Shown here: one piece after another, positions 17,526-26,338 of the stretch
Layout of the letters: each line of letters begins with the position of its first letter
Position numbering within the stretch: the stretch's first letter is position 1
From: Microbulbifer rhizosphaerae
Lineage (GTDB): Bacteria; Pseudomonadota; Gammaproteobacteria; Pseudomonadales; Cellvibrionaceae
NCBI RefSeq assembly: GCF_014191725.1
Contig: NZ_JACHWZ010000009.1
Coordinates: forward strand, 1-64,000
Direction: 5' to 3'
DNA: 64,000 bases
Translations under genes and position numbers: made by a program
The notes under the pieces: generated by a model
Database searches by the model: none
What the model was told of the DNA's origin: nothing
Seen by the model: only the letters and a program-made list of their open reading frames with translations

Positions 17526-19217
17526 TCAGCCGACTAACCCCAACAGCAGGAAAACCCCCAGCAACAGCGCCACACCCGCCACCATACTGCCGGTCAGCCA
17601 GTTCTGCGCCAGGATGCCACCGGCCCTCTGCTGGGCGCTGACGCTATCCAGTAGCCGCTCGACGGCTTTGACCGCACCGCCGCGCAGCCGCGCATCAACG
17701 CGAAAAGCTCCGGCCACCGCATGGCGGACGGCGCCCGGCAGCAGTCGCCGGTACAGCCAGTCCACATCCAGGTTCACCGACGGCAGCTCCGGCGGATACA
17801 ACCGGCGCAGGTTCAGCCATACGAACGCCAGCGCCGAGAAGAACAGCAGTTGCAGCTGGGTCAGCACATGGGTGACATCGTAGGGGCTGTAGGACACTTC
17901 ATGGGGCAGCAGCTGGTACAGCGCCTGCGGGTAGATGCCCACCGCCAGGCACAGGACCGCGGCGATAGTCATGGCCACCAGCATATTGGTCGGCGGCTCC
18001 TGGGCGCGAATGCCGGAATCGTGGGCGAAAAAAGCAAAGTACGGGATCTTGATCCCCGCGTGGTGGAAGACCCCTGCCGCGGAGAAGAGCAGGAGGAGCC
18101 ACACCCAATCGTAGCCCTCCGCGATCGCCGCGCTCATCACCAGTGACTTGCTGACAAAACCGCTGAACAGCGGGAAGGCGGAAATCGATGCGGCACCGAC
18201 GATGCACAGCACCGTGGTCTTGGGCATGGTTTTATACAGCCCGCCCAGTTCCGAACCGTTGATTTTCCCGGTGACGTGCAGCACGGCCCCCATGGACATA
18301 AACAACAGCCCCTTGAAAATCACATCGTTGAACGCGTGGGCCACCGCGCCGTTAATCGCCAGCGCAGTGCCGATGCCGATACCCACCACCATAAAGCCCA
18401 ACTGGTTGATCAGGCTGTAGGCCAACACCCTGCGCAGGTCGTTCTCGATCACCGCGAAGAAAATCGGGAAGCAGGCCATGGTTGCGCCGATATAAACCAG
18501 CAACTCGGTCCCCGGATAGGATCGCGCCAGCGCGTAGACCGCCACTTTGGTGGTAAACGCACTCAGAAATACCGTGCCCGTGGGGGTGGATTCCGGGTAG
18601 GCGTCGGTAAGCCAGTTGTGAAAAAACGGAAAGGCGCATTTGATCCCAAAAGCGAGGAAAATCAGCCAGCCGTACACGCCCTCCAGGCCTATATAGGTGA
18701 ATTCCAGCGAACCGTGGCTGCGGCTGTAGAAAACAATCCCCGCCAGCAGCAGCAGGCCGGAAAAAATATGAATGGTAAAGTAGCGCAGCCCCGCCACATA
18801 GGAACGCCCGCTACGTCGCGCCCAGATCAGGAACACCGAGGTGATCGCCAGCAGCTCCCAGAAAATAAACAGGGTCAACAGGTCACCGGCGAATATCGCC
18901 CCCAGTGCGCTGCCCGCGTAGAGCAGGCTCACGCTCTGCTGCAGCGTGTCACGCACATGCAGTGAATAGATCACCGAGATCAACGCGGCGATATGGAACA
19001 GGTAACCGAACAACAGGCTGAGCTTGTCCGCGCGAAAAAACTCCAGCTGAAAATCCATCAGCACCAACTGGCCGTAACTGCCCACGGGTGTGAACCAGAG
19101 ATTGGCCAGGCTCAGCAGCGGCACCGCGATCATCACCAGTGCGCGCGGCCAGCCACGCAGGGAAAGCGCGAGCAGCGCTGCCAGGAAAAACGGCACAAAG
19201 GGTGGAATCTCAAACAC
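17526..19217 (-). CDS. NuoL/MrpA-N-like proton-translocating antiporter subunit
   Basis: A membrane protein of about 563 residues with 14-16 predicted helices. The Proton_antipo_M core has the conserved helix-5 glutamate (LLTLFIFWELLAITSVFLIW) and helix-7 lysine (FTTKVAVYALARSY) of complex I and Mrp antiporter-like subunits. The GTG at 19217 is preferred because GGAGG lies 7-8 nt upstream and it overlaps the previous stop; the longer ATG frame starts at 19244. It is the last gene of the antiporter operon. The operon lacks a stand-alone MrpA N-terminal half, so this protein is probably its equivalent. No NuoB/C/D or hydrogenase genes are nearby, so it is not part of a complete redox complex. 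Confidence 0.85.
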   Translation of the reverse strand: MFEIPPFVPFFLAALLALSLRGWPRALVMIAVPLLSLANLWFTPVGSYGQLVLMDFQLEFFRADKLSLLFGYLFHIAALISVIYSLHVRDTLQQSVSLLYAGSALGAIFAGDLLTLFIFWELLAITSVFLIWARRSGRSYVAGLRYFTIHIFSGLLLLAGIVFYSRSHGSLEFTYIGLEGVYGWLIFLAFGIKCAFPFFHNWLTDAYPESTPTGTVFLSAFTTKVAVYALARSYPGTELLVYIGATMACFPIFFAVIENDLRRVLAYSLINQLGFMVVGIGIGTALAINGAVAHAFNDVIFKGLLFMSMGAVLHVTGKINGSELGGLYKTMPKTTVLCIVGAASISAFPLFSGFVSKSLVMSAAIAEGYDWVWLLLLFSAAGVFHHAGIKIPYFAFFAHDSGIRAQEPPTNMLVAMTIAAVLCLAVGIYPQALYQLLPHEVSYSPYDVTHVLTQLQLLFFSALAFVWLNLRRLYPPELPSVNLDVDWLYRRLLPGAVRHAVAGAFRVDARLRGGAVKAVERLLDSVSAQQRAGGILAQNWLTGSMVAGVALLLGVFLLLGLVG

Positions 19218-19509
19218 TGCCCTGCCCTCCCCCGCTTGCCTCATCCCGATCGGCGAGTTCCACCCGATCGTAATAATCCTCTCCGCGCATCAGGAAACCG
19301 CGCATCCACTTGGCAACGATCACCAGAACCACACAGCCCACAAAACCGTAGAGTGGATAAAAGCCCCAGAGCCGTTCGAGGTAATGCTCGGTATGCCGGT
19401 GCACGACAAAATCCAGCGCGACCAGCAGGCCGCAAGCAACATAGAACACCTTCAACAGGCGTTGGATGTTCCTGGGATTGTCAAAAAAATAATGCTTTTC
19501 CAGGCTCAT
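19210..19509 (-). CDS. Small two-helix membrane protein of the Mrp-like operon
   Basis: A 99-residue protein with two predicted membrane helices (about 18-37 and 50-68) and a charged C-terminal tail (RGEDYYDRVELADRDEASGG). It is not one of the standard Mrp subunits. It lies between two antiporter-like subunit genes and overlaps the next gene by 8 bp, so it is probably a structural accessory of the complex. No family can be named from sequence alone. Confidence 0.75.
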   Translation of the reverse strand: MSLEKHYFFDNPRNIQRLLKVFYVACGLLVALDFVVHRHTEHYLERLWGFYPLYGFVGCVVLVIVAKWMRGFLMRGEDYYDRVELADRDEASGGGQGSV

Positions 19510-19516
19510 ACAGATC

Positions 19517-20983
19517 CTACAGCGCGACTTTGATCAGTTGATAAAACGCATTGGGATAGAACAGCAACAACATACAACCCAAGGTAGTAACCCCTATCGC
19601 CAACAGCGACGGCCAGGGCGCTTCGCGAATCGCGACAGGCGGCCCCCCGCTGTCCTGCCCGTTCCCGCTAAAGAAAGCCCGCAGCGGAATGGGCAGTAGG
19701 TAGGCAATACTGAGCAATGAACTGCCCATCAACAGCGCCATCAGCAGCCACTGGCCCGCCTCCAGGGTGCCCAGCATCAGGTACCATTTACTCCAGGTGC
19801 CGCCGGTGGGGGGAATACCAATAATGGATAGACTGGCGATAAAGAATGCAACCATGGTGACGGGCATCTGCCGGCCTATGCCGCGCAGTTGATGGATCTC
19901 GGTCTTGTGCGCGGCCACCAGAATCGCGCCCGCACAGAAAAACAGGGTAATTTTTCCAAAGGCGTGCATCACGATATGCAGTGCGCTGCCGGAGAACCCG
20001 GCACTGGTGGCCAGCAGGGCTCCCATGGTGATATAGCCGAGCTGGCTCACCGTCGAATAGGCCAGGCGCGCCTTGAGATTCTGCTGCCGCAACGCCACCA
20101 CCGAAGCCAGCAGCACGGAAATGCCGGCCAGGTACAGCAACCACTCGGTGGCCGGGATACTTCCCAAGGTATCCAGGCCGAAGATCAACAGGCAGACTTT
20201 CAGCAGCACGAACACTCCGGCCTTCACCACCGCCACCGCGTGCAGCAGCGCGCTCACCGGCGTCGGCGCCACCATGGCCGCCGGCAGCCAACGGTGGAAA
20301 GGCATCACCGCCGCCTTGCCCACCCCGAACACATAGAGCGCCAACAACACCGACAGCAGCGAGCGGGGCGTATCCGCGTCGAAGACACCGCCGGGGGTAA
20401 AGGACAGCGTCCCGGCGAGCAGCCAGGTGGCGACGATCGCCAGCAGGAAGAAACCAATGGAAGTGCCCAGGAGAATACCCAGGTACACCCGCCCCCCGGC
20501 CCTGGCCTTGTCGGTGCCCGCGTGGGTGACCAGCGGATAGGTACTGAGCGTCAGCACCTCGTAGAAGACAAACAGGGTGAAAAGGTTTTCCGCAAAAGCG
20601 ATTCCCATGACCGCGCCGATGGAAACCGCGAACAGGCTGTAGAAGCGCGTCTGGTTCCCCTCCCCGTGCCCGCGCATATAGCCGATCGCATACAGTGTGG
20701 TCACACTCCACAGGAAACTCGCGATCAGGGAAAACAGCAGGCCCAGGGGTTCCGCGCGAAACGCCAGGCTCAGGCCCGGCATCAGTTCCAGCCAGCGGAT
20801 CTCCACCAGTTCACCGCGGAAAACCGGGTCGTAAAGCGAACAGACGGTGGCGAACAGCGCGGTGCCGGCGAGCAGCGAAACCGCCTCGCGCAGGTTCTCG
20901 TGGCGGCCCAGAAGCCGGATGCCCGCCACCGCCACCAGCGGCAACAGAAGTGCGAGTTGCAGCAGGCTCTCGTTGCCGATCAC
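19517..20983 (-). CDS. Mrp-type antiporter subunit D paralogue (MnhD/MrpD-like), second copy
   Basis: A 488-residue polytopic protein with the Proton_antipo_M core. It has the key helix-5 glutamate (LFTLFVFYEVLTLSTYPLVT) and the helix-7 lysine (HAVAVVKAGVFVLLKVCLL). It overlaps the preceding mrpD-like gene by 4 bp. It differs enough from that neighbour (YEVLTLSTYPLVTHAG against LEISSLSTYALIALG) to be an old rather than recent duplicate. It probably forms one of three antiporter-like channels in the complex. Confidence 0.88.
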   Translation of the reverse strand: MIGNESLLQLALLLPLVAVAGIRLLGRHENLREAVSLLAGTALFATVCSLYDPVFRGELVEIRWLELMPGLSLAFRAEPLGLLFSLIASFLWSVTTLYAIGYMRGHGEGNQTRFYSLFAVSIGAVMGIAFAENLFTLFVFYEVLTLSTYPLVTHAGTDKARAGGRVYLGILLGTSIGFFLLAIVATWLLAGTLSFTPGGVFDADTPRSLLSVLLALYVFGVGKAAVMPFHRWLPAAMVAPTPVSALLHAVAVVKAGVFVLLKVCLLIFGLDTLGSIPATEWLLYLAGISVLLASVVALRQQNLKARLAYSTVSQLGYITMGALLATSAGFSGSALHIVMHAFGKITLFFCAGAILVAAHKTEIHQLRGIGRQMPVTMVAFFIASLSIIGIPPTGGTWSKWYLMLGTLEAGQWLLMALLMGSSLLSIAYLLPIPLRAFFSGNGQDSGGPPVAIREAPWPSLLAIGVTTLGCMLLLFYPNAFYQLIKVAL

Positions 20984-22458
20984 AGGGCACCTCCGAACAG
21001 GGTGCGGGAAGCCATTTCAGTGACGGCCAGCGGCAACCGCGTATCGACCCCGAAATACAGGTTGGCCAGTGCCAGCAGCCAAGTGGGTATCAAAAGACTG
21101 AGCGGAGCCTCGTCCGCCGGTTTGTCGGGCGTCTCTGGCGAATGGAAATAAGCGGCCTCCACCAGGCGCCAGACATAGGCGACCGCGAGCAGCGAACCGG
21201 CGACCAGCAGCAGCGCCACCAGCCAGTGGCTGCTGTCCACCGCCGCGGAGATCAGGTACCACTTGCTGATAAAACCCGCGGTCAGCGGCATGCCGATCAG
21301 GCTGATACCGCCGATGACGATCGCCCCCATGGTCCAGGGCATACGGCGGCCCAGGCCGCGGAAAGCGGAAATATTGGCGCTGCCGACACGGTAGACCACC
21401 CCGGCCAGGGCGAGGAACAGGGCCCCTTTCATCAGCGCGTGGTTGAACAGGTGCAACAGCGTCGCCTGCAGGCCGGCGGCGGTGCCCAGGCCGATGCCAA
21501 CGATCATATAGCCCACCTGCGCCACACTGGAGTAGGCGAACATCCGCTTGATATTCATCTGGTAGACGGCCACCACCGAAGCGGTCAGCACGCCCAGCAA
21601 TCCCAACCCGATCAACAAATGTTGCAGCGGTAGTACCGAGAGGGAGAAGTCGACGCCGAATATACTGACCGTGAAACGGATCAGCAGGTAGACAGCCACC
21701 TTGGTGGCGGTGGCGGCGATAAACGCCGTCACCACCGAAGGTGCGTAAGCGTAGGCGTTGGGGAGCCACAGGTGTAGGGGAAACAGGGCCAGTTTCAGGC
21801 AGATCCCCACCAGGATAAACGCGAAGGCGGCCAGCACCGTCGTCGATGTTCCTATCGCCGGCAGCCGCGCCGCCAGGTCCTGCATATTCAGGGTGCCGGT
21901 CACCATATACAAGAAGCCGATGCCGATCAGCAAAAAGGTGGCACCGACGGTTCCCATCACCAGGTACTGAAAGGCCGCCCAGAGGGCGCGGCGGTCCCGT
22001 CCCAGGGCGATAAGCGCGTAGGTGGACAGGGAAGAGATCTCCAGGAACACGAACACGTTGAACACGTCCCCGGTGGCCACGATACCCAGCAACCCGGAAA
22101 AACACAGCAGGTAGAGGGTATAGAAAAGTATCTGCTGCCCTTCCTCCAGCTCCCGCCGGATACTGGTGTGGGCAGCGGCGAGCACCACTGTGCCCAGCGC
22201 GCTGACGATCAGCAGCACCCAGGCATTGAGAATATCGATGCGGTACTCGATACCCCAGGGAGCATCCCAGCCGCCCAGGTGATAGCTGATCACGCCGCTG
22301 TCGATCACCTGTTGCAACAACAGCGCGCTGACCGTCAGGGCCGCCAGGCTCACCAGAAAGGTGAACAGCCAGACGAGCCCGGATTTGCGGATAATCAGGC
22401 AGGAGGGCGCGGCTACCAGCGGCAATATGACCTGTAGTACGGGCAAATGGGCTAACAC
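20980..22458 (-). CDS. Mrp-type antiporter subunit D (MnhD/MrpD-like), first copy
   Basis: A 492-residue polytopic membrane protein of normal MrpD length. Core motifs are VFNVFVFLEISSLSTYALIA with the helix-5 glutamate, LFPLHLWLPNAYAYAPSVV with the broken-helix proline/histidine region, and ATKVAVYLLIRF with the helix-7 lysine. It directly follows and overlaps mrpC (7 bp), the conserved C-D order of Mrp operons. The complex exchanges Na+ or K+ for protons across the inner membrane, supporting pH and salt homeostasis. Confidence 0.92.
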   Translation of the reverse strand: MLAHLPVLQVILPLVAAPSCLIIRKSGLVWLFTFLVSLAALTVSALLLQQVIDSGVISYHLGGWDAPWGIEYRIDILNAWVLLIVSALGTVVLAAAHTSIRRELEEGQQILFYTLYLLCFSGLLGIVATGDVFNVFVFLEISSLSTYALIALGRDRRALWAAFQYLVMGTVGATFLLIGIGFLYMVTGTLNMQDLAARLPAIGTSTTVLAAFAFILVGICLKLALFPLHLWLPNAYAYAPSVVTAFIAATATKVAVYLLIRFTVSIFGVDFSLSVLPLQHLLIGLGLLGVLTASVVAVYQMNIKRMFAYSSVAQVGYMIVGIGLGTAAGLQATLLHLFNHALMKGALFLALAGVVYRVGSANISAFRGLGRRMPWTMGAIVIGGISLIGMPLTAGFISKWYLISAAVDSSHWLVALLLVAGSLLAVAYVWRLVEAAYFHSPETPDKPADEAPLSLLIPTWLLALANLYFGVDTRLPLAVTEMASRTLFGGAL

Positions 22459-22805
22459 TGGCTGTCCCTTGTCTGGATGTCCCGCTCTTCAATCGTGCCG
22501 TAGGCCTGCTTGATACGTATTGCCAGTGCCAGGGCGAGAGCGGTGGTGGCAATGCCGACGACGATCGCGGTGAGAATCAGCACATGGGGCAGCGGATTGG
22601 AATAGAGTTCCACTCCTTCGGTCAGGATGGGCGCACTGCCGCCATCCACCTTCCCCACGCTGATATAGAAAATAAAAACAGAGGTCTGGAAAATATTCAG
22701 CCCGATGATTTTTTTCACCAGGTTGCCCCCGAGGATCACCACGAAGAGCCCGATCATCATCAGTGCAATGACAATCCAGTAGTTGTAAAGGGCCGCAACC
22801 AACAT
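22452..22805 (-). CDS. Mrp antiporter subunit C (MnhC/MrpC, NuoK-like)
   Basis: A 117-residue, three-helix protein homologous to NuoK. It has the conserved buried glutamate segment (PLPHVLILTAIVVGIATTALALALAIRI) and the MrpC signature NPLPHVLILTAIVVG. The start directly abuts the stop of the A'-B fusion gene, and the end overlaps the mrpD start by 7 bp. It is of normal family length. Confidence 0.93.
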   Translation of the reverse strand: MLVAALYNYWIVIALMMIGLFVVILGGNLVKKIIGLNIFQTSVFIFYISVGKVDGGSAPILTEGVELYSNPLPHVLILTAIVVGIATTALALALAIRIKQAYGTIEERDIQTRDSQC

Positions 22806-23798
22806 CTACCCCGCCCTCCTTCCGGCCAGTTGCCCGGAGAACACAAAAAATACCAGCATCATCACCGACGCCACGGTAATCCCCACGCCCAGTTCGATGG
22901 CGATAATGCCGATATGCTGCCCGGTCACCGGGTCCCCGGCGAGGTCGCGGTAATCCAGGTAGTTGTTGCCGGTAAGCATTCCCAGCAGGCCCACGGTGCC
23001 GTAAAGCAGCACGCCGACGGCCGCGATCACCTGGACAACCGCGTTGCTCACCACCCTGGCCACCACATCCAGACCAAACAGCATGGCGTAGAGAATAAAT
23101 CCCACGGCGAAGATCACTCCCGCCTGGAAACCGCCCCCGGGTCCATATTCGCCGTGAAACTGCACATACAGGGCGAACACCAGGATCGGGGGGATCAGTA
23201 TCTTGCCGATCACCCGGAGTATCCGGTGCCCGCGCATCGGCGACAGAAGCTCCCCTCGCACCGGTTCACCCTGCGGCGGCAGTGACATCAGCAGGGCCAA
23301 CACACCCAGGCCCGCGGTAAAGATCACCACCACTTCGCCCAGGGTGTCGTAGGCCCGGTAACTGGCCAGTACCGAGGTGACGATATTGGGGATGCCGATT
23401 TCATTCATCGACTCGGTGATATACCGCGGCGCCACATGCTGTTGCGCCGGGGCCTCGGGCGAACCGAAAGCCGGCATATCCAGGGTGGCGGCCACCAACA
23501 GCGCGCCCACCAGTATCACCAGCGACAGGGAAAAAAGTACCCGACGGGTATCGGTGCCGGCCTGGAAACGCCCGGTGAGCGACAGGGTCGCGAGCATCAG
23601 CAGCGGCGAAATGCCCGCGCCCACCGCGGCCTCGGTAAAGGCCACGTCCACCGCCCCCATGACCATAAAGAAACTCGCCGATAAAAGGCCGTAGATGCCG
23701 GCCAGCATCACCGCGGCGAGCAGGTCCCTGGCCCAGGCGATCGCCACGGCGGTCACCAGCAGCAGGCCCAGCAACGCGATATCAACCAGCAATTCCAT
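22806..23798 (-). CDS. Fusion of MrpA C-terminal domain (DUF4040) and MrpB
   Basis: A membrane protein of about 330 residues. Residues 1-90 match the DUF4040/NuoJ-like C-terminal part of MrpA (ASFFMVMGAVDVAFTEAAVG). Residues 130-190 carry the next A-tail helix pair, with YDTLGEVVVIFTAGLGVLAL. Residues 200-330 are MrpB (FHGEYGPGGGFQAGVIFAVG). The start at 23798 was chosen for its GAGGCGC ribosome site, because the longer open frame upstream is out-of-frame readthrough of mrpG. Splitting of MrpA and fusion of its tail to MrpB marks a non-classical Mrp subgroup. Confidence 0.9.
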   Translation of the reverse strand: MELLVDIALLGLLLVTAVAIAWARDLLAAVMLAGIYGLLSASFFMVMGAVDVAFTEAAVGAGISPLLMLATLSLTGRFQAGTDTRRVLFSLSLVILVGALLVAATLDMPAFGSPEAPAQQHVAPRYITESMNEIGIPNIVTSVLASYRAYDTLGEVVVIFTAGLGVLALLMSLPPQGEPVRGELLSPMRGHRILRVIGKILIPPILVFALYVQFHGEYGPGGGFQAGVIFAVGFILYAMLFGLDVVARVVSNAVVQVIAAVGVLLYGTVGLLGMLTGNNYLDYRDLAGDPVTGQHIGIIAIELGVGITVASVMMLVFFVFSGQLAGRRAG

Positions 23799-23818
23799 CA
23801 CAAGCGCCTCGCAAAAAC

Positions 23819-24199
23819 TCAAATACGGCCGCTGTCCGGCTCCACTTCCACGGCAGCGGAACCGACCTCTTCCACAACCCCGGCATCCACCTGCCCGTCC
23901 ACGGCCAGCGCCGGCCGGCCCAGCTGCGCCGCCCGCGCCAAAGCATGGCTGGCAGTGGGGCCGGTAAAGAAAATAAACAGCAGTATCATCCCCAGCTTGG
24001 CCAGCGCCAGGGACCAGCCGGCCATTGGCATCAGGCCGCAGATAATCAGGAAGCTGGCCAGGGTGTCGGTAATACCGGCGGCGTGCATCCGCGTGTAAAA
24101 ATCCGGAAAGCGCAGCAGGCCAAGGGCGCCGGAGAGCATCAGCAAACACCCCAGAGCCAGCGACACGCCGCTGATCGCGGCAACCGCATTCTCAATCAT
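23819..24199 (-). CDS. Mrp antiporter subunit G (MnhG)
   Basis: A protein of about 127 residues with three helices and the MnhG signature LMLSGALGLLRFPDFYTRMH, then GMILLFIFFTGPTASHALAR. The start at 24199 (MIENAV) overlaps the mrpF stop by 8 bp, and the longer upstream frame is discarded. The acidic C-terminal tail (VDAGVVEEVGSAAVEVEPDSG) is longer than usual. Confidence 0.92.
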   Translation of the reverse strand: MIENAVAAISGVSLALGCLLMLSGALGLLRFPDFYTRMHAAGITDTLASFLIICGLMPMAGWSLALAKLGMILLFIFFTGPTASHALARAAQLGRPALAVDGQVDAGVVEEVGSAAVEVEPDSGRI

Positions 24200-24467
24200 G
24201 TTCCGCCCGCTCCCGCACCGCCGCGTCGTATTCGAAATACCTGAGCACACCGATCACGCTGACAAAATTGATCAGCGAGTAAACCAGGGCCACATCGAGA
24301 AACTCCGGCCTGCCGAACAGAAAACAGATTACCGAGATCAACAGCACCGTCTTGGTGCCGAACATATTGAGCGCGAGAATGCGGTCGTAAATGGTCGGTC
24401 CGAGCAAAGCCCTGGCCAGGGCCATGCACATCACAACCAGCAGTGCGACAGTCGTTGCGATAAGCAT
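24192..24467 (-). CDS. Mrp antiporter subunit F (MnhF)
   Basis: A 91-residue, three-helix protein with the MnhF core RALLGPTIYDRILALNMFGT and LDVALVYSLINFVSVIGVLR. The ATG follows the TAG of mrpE with no gap, and its 3' end overlaps mrpG. It is of standard length. Confidence 0.93.
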   Translation of the reverse strand: MLIATTVALLVVMCMALARALLGPTIYDRILALNMFGTKTVLLISVICFLFGRPEFLDVALVYSLINFVSVIGVLRYFEYDAAVRERAEHD

Positions 24468-24938
24468 CTATTCTTCCAGCCCTCTGACACGCCGCTCCAT
24501 CTCCCCGGAGTGCAGCTCCGAGAGCCCCTCCCGGGTGAGGGCGTGTACGATAATGGTGTCACCCTCCAGTCTCATCGCCACGGTGCCGGGGGTCAGGGTG
24601 ATCGAGTTTGCATAGATCACCCTTCCCAACTCCGTTGCCTGGTTTGCCGGTATGCTCCCGATACAGGGGCTGATCGCCGACGGCCCGCGCCAGGCCCGGA
24701 TCACCACATCCAGGTTGGCTGCGAGAATTTTCCGGAACAGCCACCAGTAATACCCCGGCAGCTTCAGCGTCAAATGAATCGGTTGGGATTCGTGGTCCAC
24801 AATATCCATGCGGTGCGCGATCCAGACGACGAAAGCGACGGACAGCAACCCCAGGGACAACAGCAGCGCCGTGTAATGCCCGGAATTGAACAGCCAGATA
24901 AAAGCGAGAATCAGAAATACACTGGCAGTGTGACGCAT
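24468..24938 (-). CDS. Mrp antiporter subunit E (MnhE)
   Basis: A 156-residue protein with two N-terminal helices, a membrane-associated segment (LPGYYWWLFRKILAANLDVV) and a cytoplasmic C-terminal domain containing the MnhE hallmark ANSITLTPGTVAMRLEGDTI. It is the first Mrp gene proper, starting 3 bp after the Rap1a-like gene, and is of standard length. Confidence 0.93.
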   Translation of the reverse strand: MRHTASVFLILAFIWLFNSGHYTALLLSLGLLSVAFVVWIAHRMDIVDHESQPIHLTLKLPGYYWWLFRKILAANLDVVIRAWRGPSAISPCIGSIPANQATELGRVIYANSITLTPGTVAMRLEGDTIIVHALTREGLSELHSGEMERRVRGLEE

Positions 24939-24941
24939 TCT

Positions 24942-25385
24942 CTACAGCTCCCGGTCACACCGGTAGAAATCCTCGAGCAGCTTCCGCACCACCACGGAAG
25001 CGTCGGCCCCGCCGGGCAGGTCGTAGTCCGCACCGGCCACCCGGTTCACCAGGGTATCCAGCGGTTCGTCGTGGGGAAGGCAGTAGGGGCTATGCAGGCG
25101 CTGTTCGGTCTCCTCGGACAGGCGCACACCGCGGGTGCGCAGTGCGCGCTGCACAAAGGGAGAAGGCCTGGATTCTTCGGAGACCGCAGCGGGAACCGCA
25201 GCGAGAAATCCCTGCAGAAATGCCCGGCAGGTGGCTCCGGGGATCAGGTGTCCCCCCTCCCGGTAGGCCTTGCAGGCGGCGACGAAATCACGCGCGCTCA
25301 GAGGCTCCAGCGCGGATGCCTGCGGGCACAGCACCAGCAGGCCCAGCAGGCCGATACAGGCGGAGAGTCGCGGTCTTATTGACAT
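24942..25385 (-). CDS. Rap1a/Tai-like secreted protein heading the Mrp operon
   Basis: A 147-residue exported protein (signal peptide about 1-25). It has the cysteine and length pattern of the Rap1a/Tai domain: GATCRAFLQGFLAAV, then YCLPHDEPLDTLVNRVAG, and a final LEDFYRC. The founding members are periplasmic immunity proteins against type VI secretion effectors in Serratia, but most relatives are of unknown role. Its stop lies 3 bp before the mrpE start, so it is almost certainly co-transcribed with the antiporter. The domain call is from pattern recognition. Confidence 0.6.
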   Translation of the reverse strand: MSIRPRLSACIGLLGLLVLCPQASALEPLSARDFVAACKAYREGGHLIPGATCRAFLQGFLAAVPAAVSEESRPSPFVQRALRTRGVRLSEETEQRLHSPYCLPHDEPLDTLVNRVAGADYDLPGGADASVVVRKLLEDFYRCDREL

Positions 25386-25621
25386 AGTGTTTATTGTTGT
25401 TCACGCAAATTTATACTCGGGTTGCCGTTAACTGTGGCACTCTTGTTGTAATAAATATTGTCAAATATGTGAAAAAGTGTGGCAGAACTTGAAAAACAGA
25501 TTTTTGAATAGCGCCACTTGGGAGCGCATCGCTCGGAAATGTGAATTTTTGTAGCACCTAGCTTGGCCCGGGATGCCCACTTTGCTACAGTCCGACAATC
25601 TGTATAAAAAATAAATTGATT
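25386..25621. promoter_or_regulatory. Divergent upstream region of the Mrp operon and the two-component genes
   Basis: 236 bp, AT-rich at its centre (25440-25510), separating two divergent transcripts. Several TTGACA- and TATAAT-like words occur but none has convincing spacing, so no promoter is placed. The response-regulator ATG at 25622 has a poor ribosome site. Confidence 0.4.
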
Positions 25622-26338
25622 ATGTCGGCGTCCAAAGCCCGTGTCCTCGTCGTGGATGACGACAGTGATATTCGTTCGCTGGTGTCTGCCCTGCTCACCG
25701 CCGAGGGCTATACCGCCCTCTCCGCGGGCGACGGTGACGAGATGTTTTCCCGCATTGCGCAGACGCGGGTGGACCTGATTCTGCTGGACGTGATGCTACC
25801 GGGAAGGGACGGCTTCGAACTCTGCCGGCAATTGCGCGCCGACAACGAAATGCCACCGGTGATCATGCTCACCGCCAAGGACGAGGAAATCGACCGGGTC
25901 GTGGGGCTGGAACTGGGCGCCGACGACTATATCGTCAAGCCGTTCAGCGGTCGGGAGTTGCTCGCGCGCATCAAAGCGGTGCTGAGACGCGCGCACCAGA
26001 GCCCACCGCGGGACAAGCACAACCAGTTCCGATTCGCGGGATGGCGCTTCAATCCGGCGCAGATGGAATTGTACAGCCCGGACGCCACCGCCATTCCCCT
26101 CTCCACCAGCGAGACCGAATTGCTGCTGGCGTTCGTGCAGAATCCGCAGGTTCCCCTCTCCCGCGACCGGCTGCTGGACCTGACAAAGGGCAGGAACAGC
26201 TATCCCTTCGACCGCAGCATCGACTCCCACGTCAGCCGCCTGCGGCGCAAACTGGGGGATAACGCCAAAAAGCCGGAAATCATAAAGACCGCCTGGGGCA
26301 CCGGTTACATATTCACCTACCCGGTGGAGACGATGTGA
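25622..26338 (+). CDS. OmpR family response regulator
   Basis: A 238-residue regulator with a receiver domain (acidic cluster VVDDD, phospho-acceptor Asp56 in ILLDVMLPGRDG, Thr in MLTAKDE, Lys in IVKPFSG). The C-terminal winged helix ends in RSIDSHVSRLRRKLGDN and TAWGTGYIF. The ATG at 25622 was chosen, two codons inside the longest frame. The downstream kinase starts within its stop codon (ATGTGA), so the two proteins form a pair. The targets are unknown. The convergent neighbour is a heavy-metal efflux operon, and similar CzcRS pairs control such operons, but convergent orientation is weak evidence. Confidence 0.93.
   Translation: MSASKARVLVVDDDSDIRSLVSALLTAEGYTALSAGDGDEMFSRIAQTRVDLILLDVMLPGRDGFELCRQLRADNEMPPVIMLTAKDEEIDRVVGLELGADDYIVKPFSGRELLARIKAVLRRAHQSPPRDKHNQFRFAGWRFNPAQMELYSPDATAIPLSTSETELLLAFVQNPQVPLSRDRLLDLTKGRNSYPFDRSIDSHVSRLRRKLGDNAKKPEIIKTAWGTGYIFTYPVETM

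Noticed and set aside
17526..24938. Complex I, formate hydrogenlyase or membrane-bound hydrogenase operon
   Set aside because: Only antiporter-type subunits are present together with MnhE, F and G; no hydrogenase, NuoB/C/D/I or iron-sulphur proteins.
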